Positions 49,585 through 57,853 of a stretch of DNA of 64,000 nt are shown one piece after another. Location: contig NZ_CVTB01000111.1 in assembly GCF_001050015.1 (NCBI RefSeq), positions 108,238 to 172,237 on the forward strand, read 5' to 3'. The notes under the pieces are model-generated. The model did not search any database. It was not told the DNA's origin and saw only the letters and a list, made by a program, of their open reading frames with translations. The DNA is from Mycolicibacterium malmesburyense (GTDB taxonomy: Bacteria > Actinomycetota > Actinomycetes > Mycobacteriales > Mycobacteriaceae). The position numbers and the translations under genes were made by a program. Every line of letters begins with the position of its first letter. Within the stretch, counting starts at the first letter, position 1.

Positions 49585-50794
49585 GTCGGAAGACCTTACC
49601 GCCCTTCATTACAAAACTGACATCGCGTGTAACACTGATATCGGCGAGGGGATCCCCGGGCACCGCGACGATGTCCGCGAGGTACCCCTCGGCGATGCGG
49701 CCCAGGTCGCTTCTGTCGATCAGATCGGCGGCGACGACGGTGGCCGCGCGCAACACGGCCGCGGGTGGCATACCCCAATCCACCAACGTGACGAGCTCGT
49801 CGGCGTTCTTGCCGTGGGGGATCGCCGGGGCATCGGTGCCGACGGCGATCTTCACGCCTGCCTCGTAAGCGGCCTTGATGGATGTGCGCGCCTTCGGAAA
49901 CATCTCGGCGGCCTTGTCCTGCAGGGCTTTCGGAGCACGGGACACATCCATGGCCTCGGCGAGGCGGCGCGTGGTCACGAGCCACCGGTCGTTGTCGACG
50001 AGCATCTGGATGGCTTCGTCGTCCATCAGGAAGCCGTGCTCGATGCAGTCGATACCGCACGCGACGGCGTGCTTGACCGCCTCGGCTCCGTGGGTGTGCG
50101 CGGCCACCTTCAAGCCACGCCGGTGCGCCTCGTCGACGATGGCCCGCAGTTCCTCATCCGAATAGTGTTGCGCGCCAGCCTCTCCGGTCAACGACATCAC
50201 ACCGCCGGACACGCAGACCTTGATGAGCTGCGCGCCGTGCTTGATCTGGTAGCGCACCGCCTTGCGGATCTCGTCGACGCCGTTGGCGATGCCCTCCTCG
50301 ATGGTCAGCTCCAGTGCGCCGGGCATGAATGCCGCGAACATCGTCGGGTCGAGGTGGCCGCCGGTCGGGGTGATCGCGTGACCGGCCGGGATCACCCGCG
50401 GACCGTCGATCCAGCCCGCGTCGATCGCCTTGCCCAACGCGACGTCGAGCAGGTACCCGCCGGTCTTGACGAACAACCCGAGGTTGCGAACCGTGGTGAA
50501 ACCGGCCCGCAATGTGCGCCGGGCATTGCCGACGGCCCGCAGCACCCGCGTCGCGGGATCGTCTTGGACCTGGGATAGGCCGGGGTTCTCGCCCCGGCCA
50601 CCCATCAGGAGGTTGACCTCCATGTCCATCAGGCCGGGCAGCAGGATGGCGTCACCGAGATCGATGACCTCACCCTCGCCGTCGGCCGCACCGCCGAGGC
50701 CGACGATGCGGTCGCCGTCGATCCGAACGATGCCCGGCCGGACGATCTGTCCGGCGTCGACGTCGAGCAGACCCGCCGCTTTGAGGGTCAGCAC
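49571..50794 (-). CDS. Amidohydrolase (imidazolonepropionase/Xaa-Pro dipeptidase-like) with altered HxH site
   Basis: A 407-residue amidohydrolase of the urease superfamily: composite N-terminal domain (GLLDVDAGQIVRPGIVRIDG), a probable carboxylated Lys in QLIKVCVSGGVMS, His residues in AAHTHGAEAV and CIEHGFLMDD, and the catalytic Asp in GTDAPAIPHGKNADE. The first metal site, normally D-x-H-x-H, reads DMEVNLLMGG, so both histidines are replaced. The long frame extends 94 codons upstream but those overlap the neighbour and are noise; GTG 50794 follows two bases after the previous stop. Confidence 0.82.
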   Translation of the reverse strand: MLTLKAAGLLDVDAGQIVRPGIVRIDGDRIVGLGGAADGEGEVIDLGDAILLPGLMDMEVNLLMGGRGENPGLSQVQDDPATRVLRAVGNARRTLRAGFTTVRNLGLFVKTGGYLLDVALGKAIDAGWIDGPRVIPAGHAITPTGGHLDPTMFAAFMPGALELTIEEGIANGVDEIRKAVRYQIKHGAQLIKVCVSGGVMSLTGEAGAQHYSDEELRAIVDEAHRRGLKVAAHTHGAEAVKHAVACGIDCIEHGFLMDDEAIQMLVDNDRWLVTTRRLAEAMDVSRAPKALQDKAAEMFPKARTSIKAAYEAGVKIAVGTDAPAIPHGKNADELVTLVDWGMPPAAVLRAATVVAADLIDRSDLGRIAEGYLADIVAVPGDPLADISVTRDVSFVMKGGKVFRHDSN

Positions 50795-50796
50795 CC

Positions 50797-51126
50797 CTAA
50801 ACCACCGGCTCCCTGATACAGGTGATATAGGTTGCGCCGCTGTCGAGCACGCGCGGCTGCTTCCACACCTCGATCGGGAACGACACGTTGACCAGCGACT
50901 GCATCATGTGGATGAGAGCCTTTGCGTCCTCGGGCATCCCGTCCAGCGGGAAGCGGGCGTCGCAGTACTCCATGACAGCCTCGAGGCGTTCCATGCCGGC
51001 GTCGTAGAACTCCTGCATCTCTTCCATCGTCGAGGACAGTCGCTTCTGGTAGCGCTCTTCCTCGGTGGGCAGGCACCAGTCGGTGAACCGCTCCAGGTCG
51101 GCGAATTCTTCCGGCAACTTAGGCAT
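50797..51126 (-). CDS. Small acidic protein of unknown function next to the Rieske oxygenase
   Basis: A 109-residue protein I do not recognise. The first two thirds look helical and acidic (EEFADLERFTDWCLPTEEER, TMEEMQEFYDAGMERLEAVM) and the end forms strands (GATYITCIREPVV). It has no signal peptide or membrane segment. Its ATG overlaps the Rieske gene by 8 bp, so they are co-translated, which suggests a subunit or accessory role for the oxygenase. Confidence 0.75.
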   Translation of the reverse strand: MPKLPEEFADLERFTDWCLPTEEERYQKRLSSTMEEMQEFYDAGMERLEAVMEYCDARFPLDGMPEDAKALIHMMQSLVNVSFPIEVWKQPRVLDSGATYITCIREPVV

Positions 51127-52450
51127 TGATCGCGTCCTTCTCGCTCGCGCTGGTGGAGGTCTGGCCGTTGGTGAGGCCTTTCTCCTTCTTGTAGGCGTTC
51201 ACGTGATCCCACGCGGTCTTGTGCAGGTGACGCAGCAGGACCTCCTGGTCGCACAACGGGAAATCCTTGACCACACGGGTGTTGATCATCGTCTGGGTGG
51301 CCTCGAGAGTGTTGGCGTCCTGGAACGCGTACTCCTTGAACGTCACGGCCGCGAGTTCGTGAGCAAGCCGCTCGCGGGTGTTGGTGGCGGGTACGAAGTA
51401 CAGGGTGCACTCGAAGATGTGCTTGTCCACGTCGGTGGGCCAGTAGTGGTAGGTCAGGTACCAGCCCGGTGCCCACAGCAGCAGTGTGAAGTTCGGGAAG
51501 AACTCGAAGGAGTCCTGACCCCAGGCGTGGTGCCGCGACGGGTTGACCGCCGGCGGCAGTTCGTCGGGCAGGATGCCCTTGATCTTGGGGCGGTCCCACG
51601 GTCCGAACAGCCCGCTGTGCAGGATGCGCTCGATGGGCTTGACCATGTTGATGTCCTTCGGCGGGCTCATGCCGCCCCATGAGGACACCATGGAATGCCT
51701 GCCCTTGATGTCGTAGGCCAGCGCCTCGAAGCCGTAGCTCGCCAGCTTCTCGGCCTCCTCCTTGACCGCCTGCTTCATGTGCAGGATGGGCGCATGGTAG
51801 AACTCGACGAACGCGTCGATGAACAGCTTCCAGTTCGAGTTCACCTCGGCGCGATACGAATACGTCTCGGTCATCTCGTGGAACGGATAACCCTCCAGGC
51901 CCTTCGCGAAGTCGCCGAGGTAGTCGATCAGCGGCTCGGCGTCGTTGTCGAAGTTGATGAAGATGAAGCCTTCCCACACCTCGCACCGCACCGGCACCAG
52001 GCCGTAGTCGGCCTTGTCGACGTCGAAGAACTCGCCCTCCTGCTGGATGAAGGTCAGATCACCCTTGAGGTTGTAGCGCCACGCGTGGTACTTGCAGGTG
52101 AACTGGCGGCACGTGCCCGAGACCTCTTCGCCGGGATAGTCGTTCCACACCAGCTTGTTTCCACGATGGCGGCACATGTTGTGAAACGCGCGGACCTCGT
52201 TGTCGCCGTCCTTGACGATGATCACCGACGTGCCCGCACCCGCTGAGGGCATCTCGCGCGTGAAGTAGCTGCCCTTCTTGGGAAGGCGCTCCACACGTCC
52301 GACGTTGAGCCAGCACTTGCGGAAGATGGCCTGCTGCTCGAGCTTCCACTGCTCCGGGTCGATCGAATCGGTGTAATCGACCGGTGCGGTGCCGAGTTCG
52401 GGCCAGTGCTCGGTCCAGCTACCCTCTTCTGGTTTCGGGAAAAATGCCAC
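51119..52450 (-). CDS. Rieske non-haem iron oxygenase, alpha subunit
   Basis: A 443-residue ring-hydroxylating oxygenase. The Rieske centre is C93-R-H95 and C119-K-Y-H122 (NMCRHRGNKL, FTCKYHAWRY). The catalytic iron site is in NWKLFIDAFVEFYHAPILH, with His 219 and His 224. Dioxygenase or monooxygenase activity on a ring or N-/O-alkyl substrate is expected; no ferredoxin or reductase is in this operon, so electrons must come from elsewhere (a ferredoxin is at 10650). ATG 52450 lies 6 bp after the CMD-family gene. Confidence 0.92.
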   Translation of the reverse strand: MAFFPKPEEGSWTEHWPELGTAPVDYTDSIDPEQWKLEQQAIFRKCWLNVGRVERLPKKGSYFTREMPSAGAGTSVIIVKDGDNEVRAFHNMCRHRGNKLVWNDYPGEEVSGTCRQFTCKYHAWRYNLKGDLTFIQQEGEFFDVDKADYGLVPVRCEVWEGFIFINFDNDAEPLIDYLGDFAKGLEGYPFHEMTETYSYRAEVNSNWKLFIDAFVEFYHAPILHMKQAVKEEAEKLASYGFEALAYDIKGRHSMVSSWGGMSPPKDINMVKPIERILHSGLFGPWDRPKIKGILPDELPPAVNPSRHHAWGQDSFEFFPNFTLLLWAPGWYLTYHYWPTDVDKHIFECTLYFVPATNTRERLAHELAAVTFKEYAFQDANTLEATQTMINTRVVKDFPLCDQEVLLRHLHKTAWDHVNAYKKEKGLTNGQTSTSASEKDAINA

Positions 52451-52456
52451 GGTGTC

Positions 52457-52996
52457 TTACCTCTCTGCGGGATTTTCGGAGTCTGGTTCTACGCCGAAAG
52501 TGTTGATGGCCATGGCGAGTGCGCCATAGCAGCCGATGGTGAAGACGAGGTCCATCAGCTGACGTTCCTCGAGGTGTTCGGACAATGCGGCCCACGTTGC
52601 GTCGGAGATGGTGGCGTGGGCTTGGAGTTCGTCGACCGCATGCAGTACGGCCCGGTCGAGTTCATCTGATGCCTCGCCGCGCTGGAGGGCGTCGATGACG
52701 TCGTCCGTCAGGCCTTCGTCACGGCCCATCTCGACGTGGTGCCGCCACTCGTATTCGCAATTGGTCAGATGCGCGACGCGCAGCACCGCGAATTCCCGCA
52801 ACCGCGGCGGCAGCGTCGACCCGTAGAGCAGATGGAAGTTGAACCGCAGGAAGGCGCGGGTCAGTTTCGGATGGCGGACCATCGTGGCCAGCAGGTTGCC
52901 CGCCAACTCGGGATTCCGCCGTTCGGGCGCCATGCTCGACAGGGCCTTGTCGACGGCTTCGTCCCACTCCTCTGCGGGTAGCGGTGGCACGCGCAA
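52457..52996 (-). CDS. Carboxymuconolactone decarboxylase/AhpD-family protein
   Basis: A 179-residue protein of the CMD/AhpD-like helical fold (AVLRVAHLTNCEYEWRHHVEMGRDEGL, with the Cys-Glu-Tyr-Glu-Trp...His signature). The frame is open to 53083, but the GAGAA-N5-TTCTC operator (53027-53041) lies inside that extension. I therefore place the start at TTG 52996, with AGGAGG four bases upstream; GTG 52990 is the alternative. First gene of the seven-gene operon down to 47216. Possible role: peroxidase-like or ring-lactone decarboxylation (family-level only). Confidence 0.82.
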   Translation of the reverse strand: MRVPPLPAEEWDEAVDKALSSMAPERRNPELAGNLLATMVRHPKLTRAFLRFNFHLLYGSTLPPRLREFAVLRVAHLTNCEYEWRHHVEMGRDEGLTDDVIDALQRGEASDELDRAVLHAVDELQAHATISDATWAALSEHLEERQLMDLVFTIGCYGALAMAINTFGVEPDSENPAER

Positions 52997-53023
52997 GGCG
53001 CCTCCTTCCGGTGTGCTCTCGAC

Positions 53024-53044
53024 TATGAGAATCAGGTTCTCATA
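53024..53044. promoter_or_regulatory. GAGAA-N5-TTCTC operator before the Rieske/ACAD operon
   Basis: ATGAGAATCAGGTTCTCAT (53025-53043) is an inverted repeat with the same half-sites and 5-bp spacer as 44049-44067. It lies 30 bp before the predicted TTG start of the CMD-family gene. Confidence 0.75.
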
Positions 53045-53172
53045 TTTCGCCAATAGATTTCCACCTTTCTCGCCGATGGTCAATGCGGGACGTCATCGAC
53101 GGTGGTCACGGGGGTGTCTCGCGGAGGCCAACTGCCCTGACAGGAGGGCATAGGGTGGCTTTCGGACATTGA

Positions 53173-53202
53173 TTCTCGTAGGGTGAGAAGATAGTTTCCT
53201 CA
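53173..53202. promoter_or_regulatory. Degenerate GAGAA/TTCTC cluster before the plus-strand beta-oxidation operon
   Basis: TTCTC (53173) and GAGAA (53185), then TTTCCTCA (53195-53202), sit about 60-85 bp before the amidohydrolase start at 53257. Half-sites match but spacing or sequence is imperfect, so this is only a possible member of the set. Confidence 0.4.
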
Positions 53203-53256
53203 CATTGAGCAAGGTCCTGATAGCTAGCCTCGGGGGACGCGACGAAAGGAACGGGC

Positions 53257-54552
53257 ATGAACAAGGACGACATGATCTTGATCAGCGTTGATGATCACAT
53301 CGTCGAACCGCCCGATATGTTCAAGAATCATCTGCCCAAGAAGTACATCGATGAGGCGCCGCGGTTGGTGCACAATCCCGACGGGTCCGATACCTGGCAG
53401 TTCCGCGACACGGTGATTCCGAATGTGGCGCTCAATGCGGTGGCGGGGCGGCCCAAGGAGGAGTACGGGCTGGAGCCGCAGGGTCTGGATGAGATCCGGC
53501 CCGGCTGTTGGCAGGTTGATGAGCGGGTCAAGGACATGAACGCCGGCGGCATTTTGGGGTCGATGTGTTTTCCGTCCTTTCCCGGTTTTGCGGGTCGGTT
53601 GTTTGCCACTGAGGATCAGGAGTTCTCGCTGGCATTGGTGAAGGCCTACAACGACTGGCACGTCGAGGAGTGGTGTGGGGCCTATCCGGCGCGGTTCATC
53701 CCGATGACGCTGCCGGTGATCTGGGATCCGGTTGAGTGCGCCAAGGAGATCCGGCGCAACGCTGAGCGCGGTGTGCATTCGTTGACGTTCAGCGAGAATC
53801 CGGCGGCCATGGGCTATCCGAGCTTTCATGACTTCGAGCATTGGAAGCCGATGTGGGATGCGCTGGTGGACACCGAAACCGTGCTCAACGTGCACATCGG
53901 TTCCTCGGGCCGGCTGGCGATCACCGCCCCGGATGCGCCGATGGATGTGATGATCACCCTGCAGCCGATGAACATCGTGCAAGCCGCGGCCGACCTGTTG
54001 TGGTCGCGTCCGATCAAGGAATACCCGACGCTTAAGATCGCGCTGTCCGAAGGCGGCACGGGCTGGATCCCGTACTTTTTGGAGCGGGTGGATCGCACCT
54101 TTGAGATGCATTCGACGTGGACGGGTCAGGACTTCGGCGGCAAGCTGCCCAGTGAGGTGTTCCGTGAGCACTTTTTGACCTGTTTCATCGCCGATCCGGT
54201 GGGGGTGGCCACCCGCAATGCGATCGGCATCGACAACATCTGCTGGGAGGCCGATTACCCGCACAGCGACTCGATGTGGCCCGGGGCTCCCGAGCAGCTC
54301 GACGAGGTACTCAAGGCCAACAATGTGCCCGACGACGAGATCAACAAGATGACCTTCGAGAACGCGATGCGCTGGTATCACTGGGACCCGTTCACCCACA
54401 TGACGCGCGAACAGGCCACCGTGGGTGCCCTGCGCAAGGCCGCCGAAGGCCACGACGTCTCCATCCAAGCCCTGTCGAAGAAGGAAAAGACCGGCGCGTC
54501 GTTCGCGGACTTCGCGGCCAGCGCCAAGCAGGTGTCCGGCAACACGGACTGA
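53257..54552 (+). CDS. Amidohydrolase-family metal-dependent hydrolase
   Basis: A 431-residue ACMSD-like amidohydrolase: ISVDDHIVEPPDMF for the first metal site, NVHIGSSG for the central His, and WEADYPHSDSMWP with the late Asp. Paralogue of 4871-6127 over the whole length. ATG 53257 follows GAAAGGAACGG. It heads the plus-strand operon that continues with ACAD, SDR, CoA-transferase, enoyl-CoA hydratase and thiolase. The same hydrolase type heading or joining two catabolic operons suggests a related reaction in both. Confidence 0.88.
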   Translation: MNKDDMILISVDDHIVEPPDMFKNHLPKKYIDEAPRLVHNPDGSDTWQFRDTVIPNVALNAVAGRPKEEYGLEPQGLDEIRPGCWQVDERVKDMNAGGILGSMCFPSFPGFAGRLFATEDQEFSLALVKAYNDWHVEEWCGAYPARFIPMTLPVIWDPVECAKEIRRNAERGVHSLTFSENPAAMGYPSFHDFEHWKPMWDALVDTETVLNVHIGSSGRLAITAPDAPMDVMITLQPMNIVQAAADLLWSRPIKEYPTLKIALSEGGTGWIPYFLERVDRTFEMHSTWTGQDFGGKLPSEVFREHFLTCFIADPVGVATRNAIGIDNICWEADYPHSDSMWPGAPEQLDEVLKANNVPDDEINKMTFENAMRWYHWDPFTHMTREQATVGALRKAAEGHDVSIQALSKKEKTGASFADFAASAKQVSGNTD

Positions 54553-54679
54553 GAGGTCTGCAAGTATCGGGAGGTCCGGCCACGGGGTCGGAAGCAGCGT
54601 CTTCGAGTGCGCCGGTGCGGAAGCTGCGTTCACGCGCCGGCGCACTGTTCTGCGGAACGATGACAAGAGGAGAACCACC

Positions 54680-55858
54680 GTGCCTGGCGGGATGAGTTTC
54701 GAGCTGACCGAGGACCAGGAGCTGATCCGCAAGTCCGTTCGTGAGTTGGCGAGCAAGTTCGACGACCACTACTGGATGGAAAAGGATCTCGCACACGAGT
54801 TCCCGCGGGAGTTCTACGACGCGATCGCCAAGGGCGGCTGGCTCGGCATGACCATCCCCGAGGAGTACGGCGGGCACGGTCTGGGCATCACCGAGGCCAC
54901 GCTGTTGCTCGAAGAGGTGTCGCGCTCCGGGGCCGCGATGAACGGTGCCAGCGCCATTCACCTGTCGATCTTCGGGATGCAGCCCGTCGTCAAGCACGGC
55001 TCCGACGAGCTCAAGGCCGAGACGCTGCCGCGCATCGTCAACGGTGATCTGCACGTCTGCTTCGGCGTCACCGAACCCGGTGCGGGGCTGGACACCTCGC
55101 GCATCACCACCTTCGCCAAGCGGGAAGGCGACAAGTACCGGATCAACGGCCGCAAGGTCTGGATCTCCAAAGCGCTGGAGTCCGAGAAGATCCTGCTGCT
55201 GACCAGGACTGTGCCTTTTGACGAGGTCACCAAGAAGACCGACGGGATGACGCTGTTCCTGACCGACCTCGATCCCGACCACGTCGACATCCGGCCGATC
55301 AAGAAGATGGGACGCAACGCGGTCAGCTCCAACGAGGTGTTCATCGACGACCTGATGGTGCCCGTCGAGCACCGCGTCGGAGAAGAAGGCAAGGGCTTCA
55401 AGTACATCCTGGACGGCCTCAACCCCGAGCGGATGCTGATCGCGGCCGAGGCGCTGGGCATCGGCCGGGTGGCGTTGGAGAAGGCCGTGAAGTACGGCAA
55501 CGAGCGGCATGTGTTCAACCGGCCGATCGGCATGAACCAGGGCCTGCAGTTCCCGCTGGCCGACTCGCTGGCCCGGCTCGACGCGGCCGAGTTGGTGTTG
55601 CGCAAGGCCACCTGGCTCTATGACAACGGCAAACCGTGTGGGCGCGAAGCCAATACGGCCAAATACCTGTGCGCCGACGCCGGCTTCGGCGCCGCCGACC
55701 GGGCCCTGCAATTGCACGGAGGCATGGGCTATTCCGAGGAGTATCACGTCTCCCGCTACTTCCGTGAGTCGCGGCTGATGAAGATCGCGCCCGTGAGCCA
55801 GGAGATGATCCTCAACTTCCTCGGCGAGCATGTCCTCGGACTGCCGCGCAGCTACTGA
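54680..55858 (+). CDS. Acyl-CoA dehydrogenase
   Basis: A 392-residue acyl-CoA dehydrogenase: FELTEDQELIRKSVRELASK start, GVTEPGAGLDTSRITTF, INGRKVWISKALESE, LNPERMLIAAEALGIG, and the C-terminal LHGGMGYSEEYHVSRYFRE (this subgroup carries a different C-terminal motif from GTSE forms). GTG 54680 is preferred, with AGAGGAG seven bases upstream; ATG 54692 is possible. The 85 open codons before it lie in the spacer and amidohydrolase gene and are rejected. Confidence 0.9.
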   Translation: MPGGMSFELTEDQELIRKSVRELASKFDDHYWMEKDLAHEFPREFYDAIAKGGWLGMTIPEEYGGHGLGITEATLLLEEVSRSGAAMNGASAIHLSIFGMQPVVKHGSDELKAETLPRIVNGDLHVCFGVTEPGAGLDTSRITTFAKREGDKYRINGRKVWISKALESEKILLLTRTVPFDEVTKKTDGMTLFLTDLDPDHVDIRPIKKMGRNAVSSNEVFIDDLMVPVEHRVGEEGKGFKYILDGLNPERMLIAAEALGIGRVALEKAVKYGNERHVFNRPIGMNQGLQFPLADSLARLDAAELVLRKATWLYDNGKPCGREANTAKYLCADAGFGAADRALQLHGGMGYSEEYHVSRYFRESRLMKIAPVSQEMILNFLGEHVLGLPRSY

Positions 55859-55877
55859 CGGAGGAGCACGACTACCG

Positions 55878-56636
55878 ATGGTGAACTATTTCGACCTGTC
55901 CGGCCGTTCTGCGCTGGTGACCGGCGCCGCGGGCGGCATCGGCTCGGCCGTCGCACAGGCGCTCGCCGACGCGGGCGCCGCGGTCCTCGTCACCGACCTG
56001 GACAAGGACGCCGCAGCCGCTGTCGCCGAACGGATTTCAGCCGGCGGCGGCCGTGCGGAGTCCGCCGCGCTGGACGTCTCCGACCGGGACTCCGCCGACG
56101 CGGCGGCCGCGCAGGCGGCCGCGCTGACCGACGGCGCCCTACACATCCTGATCAACAACGCGGGCGTCACCAAGCCCGCGATGTTCGAGAAGACGACGCA
56201 GGAGTCGTTCCGGCTGTTGTTCGACATCCACGTGATGGGCGCGTTCAACGTCACCCAGGCCGCGCTGCCGCACATCCCGACCGACGGCACCGGCCGTATC
56301 GTCAACGTCACCTCGGCGGCCGGGCTGACCGGCACGCTGGGCCAGGTCAACTACTCGGCGGCCAAGGCGGGCATCATCGGGTTCACCAAATCCCTTGCGC
56401 GCGAACTGGCGACCAAGAAGATCATGGTCAACGCGTTGGCGCCGCTGGCCGCGACGCCGATGACCGAGACGATCCGCACCAATGAGAAGTTCTCGGCGAA
56501 CATGATGAACCGGATCCCGATGAAGCGGTGGGCGGACCCGGAGGAGGTCGCGGGCGCGTTCGTGTTCATGGCGTCCGATGCCGCGTCCTACATCACCGGA
56601 CAGGTGCTGCCGGTCGACGGCGGAATGGTCATGTGA
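55878..56636 (+). CDS. SDR-family 3-hydroxyacyl-CoA dehydrogenase/ketoreductase-like protein
   Basis: A 252-residue classical SDR: LVTGAAGGIGSAVAQALADAG, LINNAGVTKPAM, TSAAGLTGTLGQVNYSAAKAG with the catalytic YSAAK, and a VDGGMVM end, closest in style to FabG-type enzymes. Within this operon it fits the hydroxyacyl-CoA oxidation step. ATG 55878 follows GGAGGAG. Its stop overlaps the CoA-transferase start (GTGA). Confidence 0.9.
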   Translation: MVNYFDLSGRSALVTGAAGGIGSAVAQALADAGAAVLVTDLDKDAAAAVAERISAGGGRAESAALDVSDRDSADAAAAQAAALTDGALHILINNAGVTKPAMFEKTTQESFRLLFDIHVMGAFNVTQAALPHIPTDGTGRIVNVTSAAGLTGTLGQVNYSAAKAGIIGFTKSLARELATKKIMVNALAPLAATPMTETIRTNEKFSANMMNRIPMKRWADPEEVAGAFVFMASDAASYITGQVLPVDGGMVM

Positions 56637-57853
56637 GCGCCCCAGCGCCACTGAGCGGCGTCACGGTCGTCGCGATGGAACAGGCCGTGGCCGCCCCGAT
56701 GTGCACCCGGGTGCTCGCCGACTTCGGTGCCCGCGTGATCAAGGTGGAAAACCCCAACGGCGGCGATTTCGCCCGCGACTACGACGACGTGGTGAACGGG
56801 CCCGGCGGCTTGGCCGCGCATTTCGTCTGGGCCAACCGCGGCAAGGAGTCGGTGACGCTGAACACCAAAGCACCCGAGGGTATCGACCTTCTGAACCGCC
56901 TGTTGGACCGGGCGGATGCGTTCGTGTCGAACCTCGCGCCGGGTGCCACCGCGCGGATGGGCCTGGCCCCCAGCGACCTCGCGACGCGTCATCCCAACGT
57001 GATTCCGGTCGAGATCGACGGTTACGGCCCCGGCGGTCCGATCTCCCACAAGCGTGCCTACGACCTTCTCGTACAGGCGGAGTCGGGATCGTGCGCGGTC
57101 ACGGGCTACCCGGGGATGCCGGCCAAACCGGGACCCGCGATGGCCGATTTCTCGACGGGCCTGTACGCGGCGATCTCCATCCTGGCGCTCCTGGTCGGAC
57201 GAGGCAGGGGCAATGCCGGGGCCGCGAGCCAGTCGGTTGCGCTGAGCCTGTTCGACGTGATGACCGACGTGATGGGTTATCAGTTGACATACACCCAGCA
57301 TTCGGGCATCGACCAGGAACCGCTCGGCGTCGGCTCACCCGCCGTCGCGCCGTACGGGGCGTTTCCGACGCGCGACGGTCAGACGGTGGTGCTCGGCACG
57401 ACCAACGACCGGGAGTGGCAGCGGGTGGCCCGCGAGATCATCGACCGCCCCGACCTCGCCGAGGATCCCCGCTTCGCCACCAACCCCGACCGCTGCGCCC
57501 ACCGCGAGATCCTGGAGGAAGCCATCGGATCGTGGTGTGCCCAGCGTGATCTCGCCGAGATCCAGAAGATCGCCGACGACGCCGGGATCGGCAACTCGCG
57601 GTACAACCTGCCTAGCGAGGTCGTCGCACACCCCCACCTCACCGCTCGGGACCGGTGGCGCACTGTCGCCACCCCCAAGGGTGACATCCGCGCGCTGCGC
57701 CCCCCGCCGGTGATCACCGGCTTCGAGCAACCGATGGGAGCGGTACCCGGTTTGGGCCAGCACACCGATGCCGTACTGGGTGAATTGGGGCTTACAGCAG
57801 GGGATCTCGCGCGGCTACGTGCCGACGGAGTGATCGGGCCCGCGTACCAGTGA
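56633..57853 (+). CDS. Family III CoA-transferase (CaiB/BaiF)
   Basis: A 406-residue class III CoA-transferase: GVTVVAMEQAVAAPMCTRVL, FGARVIKVENPNGGDFARD (the Asp after GGDFAR is in the usual catalytic neighbourhood), WANRGKESVTLNT, and MADFSTGLYAAISILALLVG. It could move CoA onto an acid entering this operon's pathway. Start GTG 56633 lies in the SDR stop overlap; the 35 codons upstream are rejected. It overlaps the next gene likewise (GTGA at 57850). Confidence 0.9.
   Translation: MSAPAPLSGVTVVAMEQAVAAPMCTRVLADFGARVIKVENPNGGDFARDYDDVVNGPGGLAAHFVWANRGKESVTLNTKAPEGIDLLNRLLDRADAFVSNLAPGATARMGLAPSDLATRHPNVIPVEIDGYGPGGPISHKRAYDLLVQAESGSCAVTGYPGMPAKPGPAMADFSTGLYAAISILALLVGRGRGNAGAASQSVALSLFDVMTDVMGYQLTYTQHSGIDQEPLGVGSPAVAPYGAFPTRDGQTVVLGTTNDREWQRVAREIIDRPDLAEDPRFATNPDRCAHREILEEAIGSWCAQRDLAEIQKIADDAGIGNSRYNLPSEVVAHPHLTARDRWRTVATPKGDIRALRPPPVITGFEQPMGAVPGLGQHTDAVLGELGLTAGDLARLRADGVIGPAYQ

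Noticed and set aside
53224..54756. 510-residue minus-strand frame opposite the amidohydrolase
   Set aside because: Shadow frame with no recognisable domain; the plus-strand amidohydrolase is complete.
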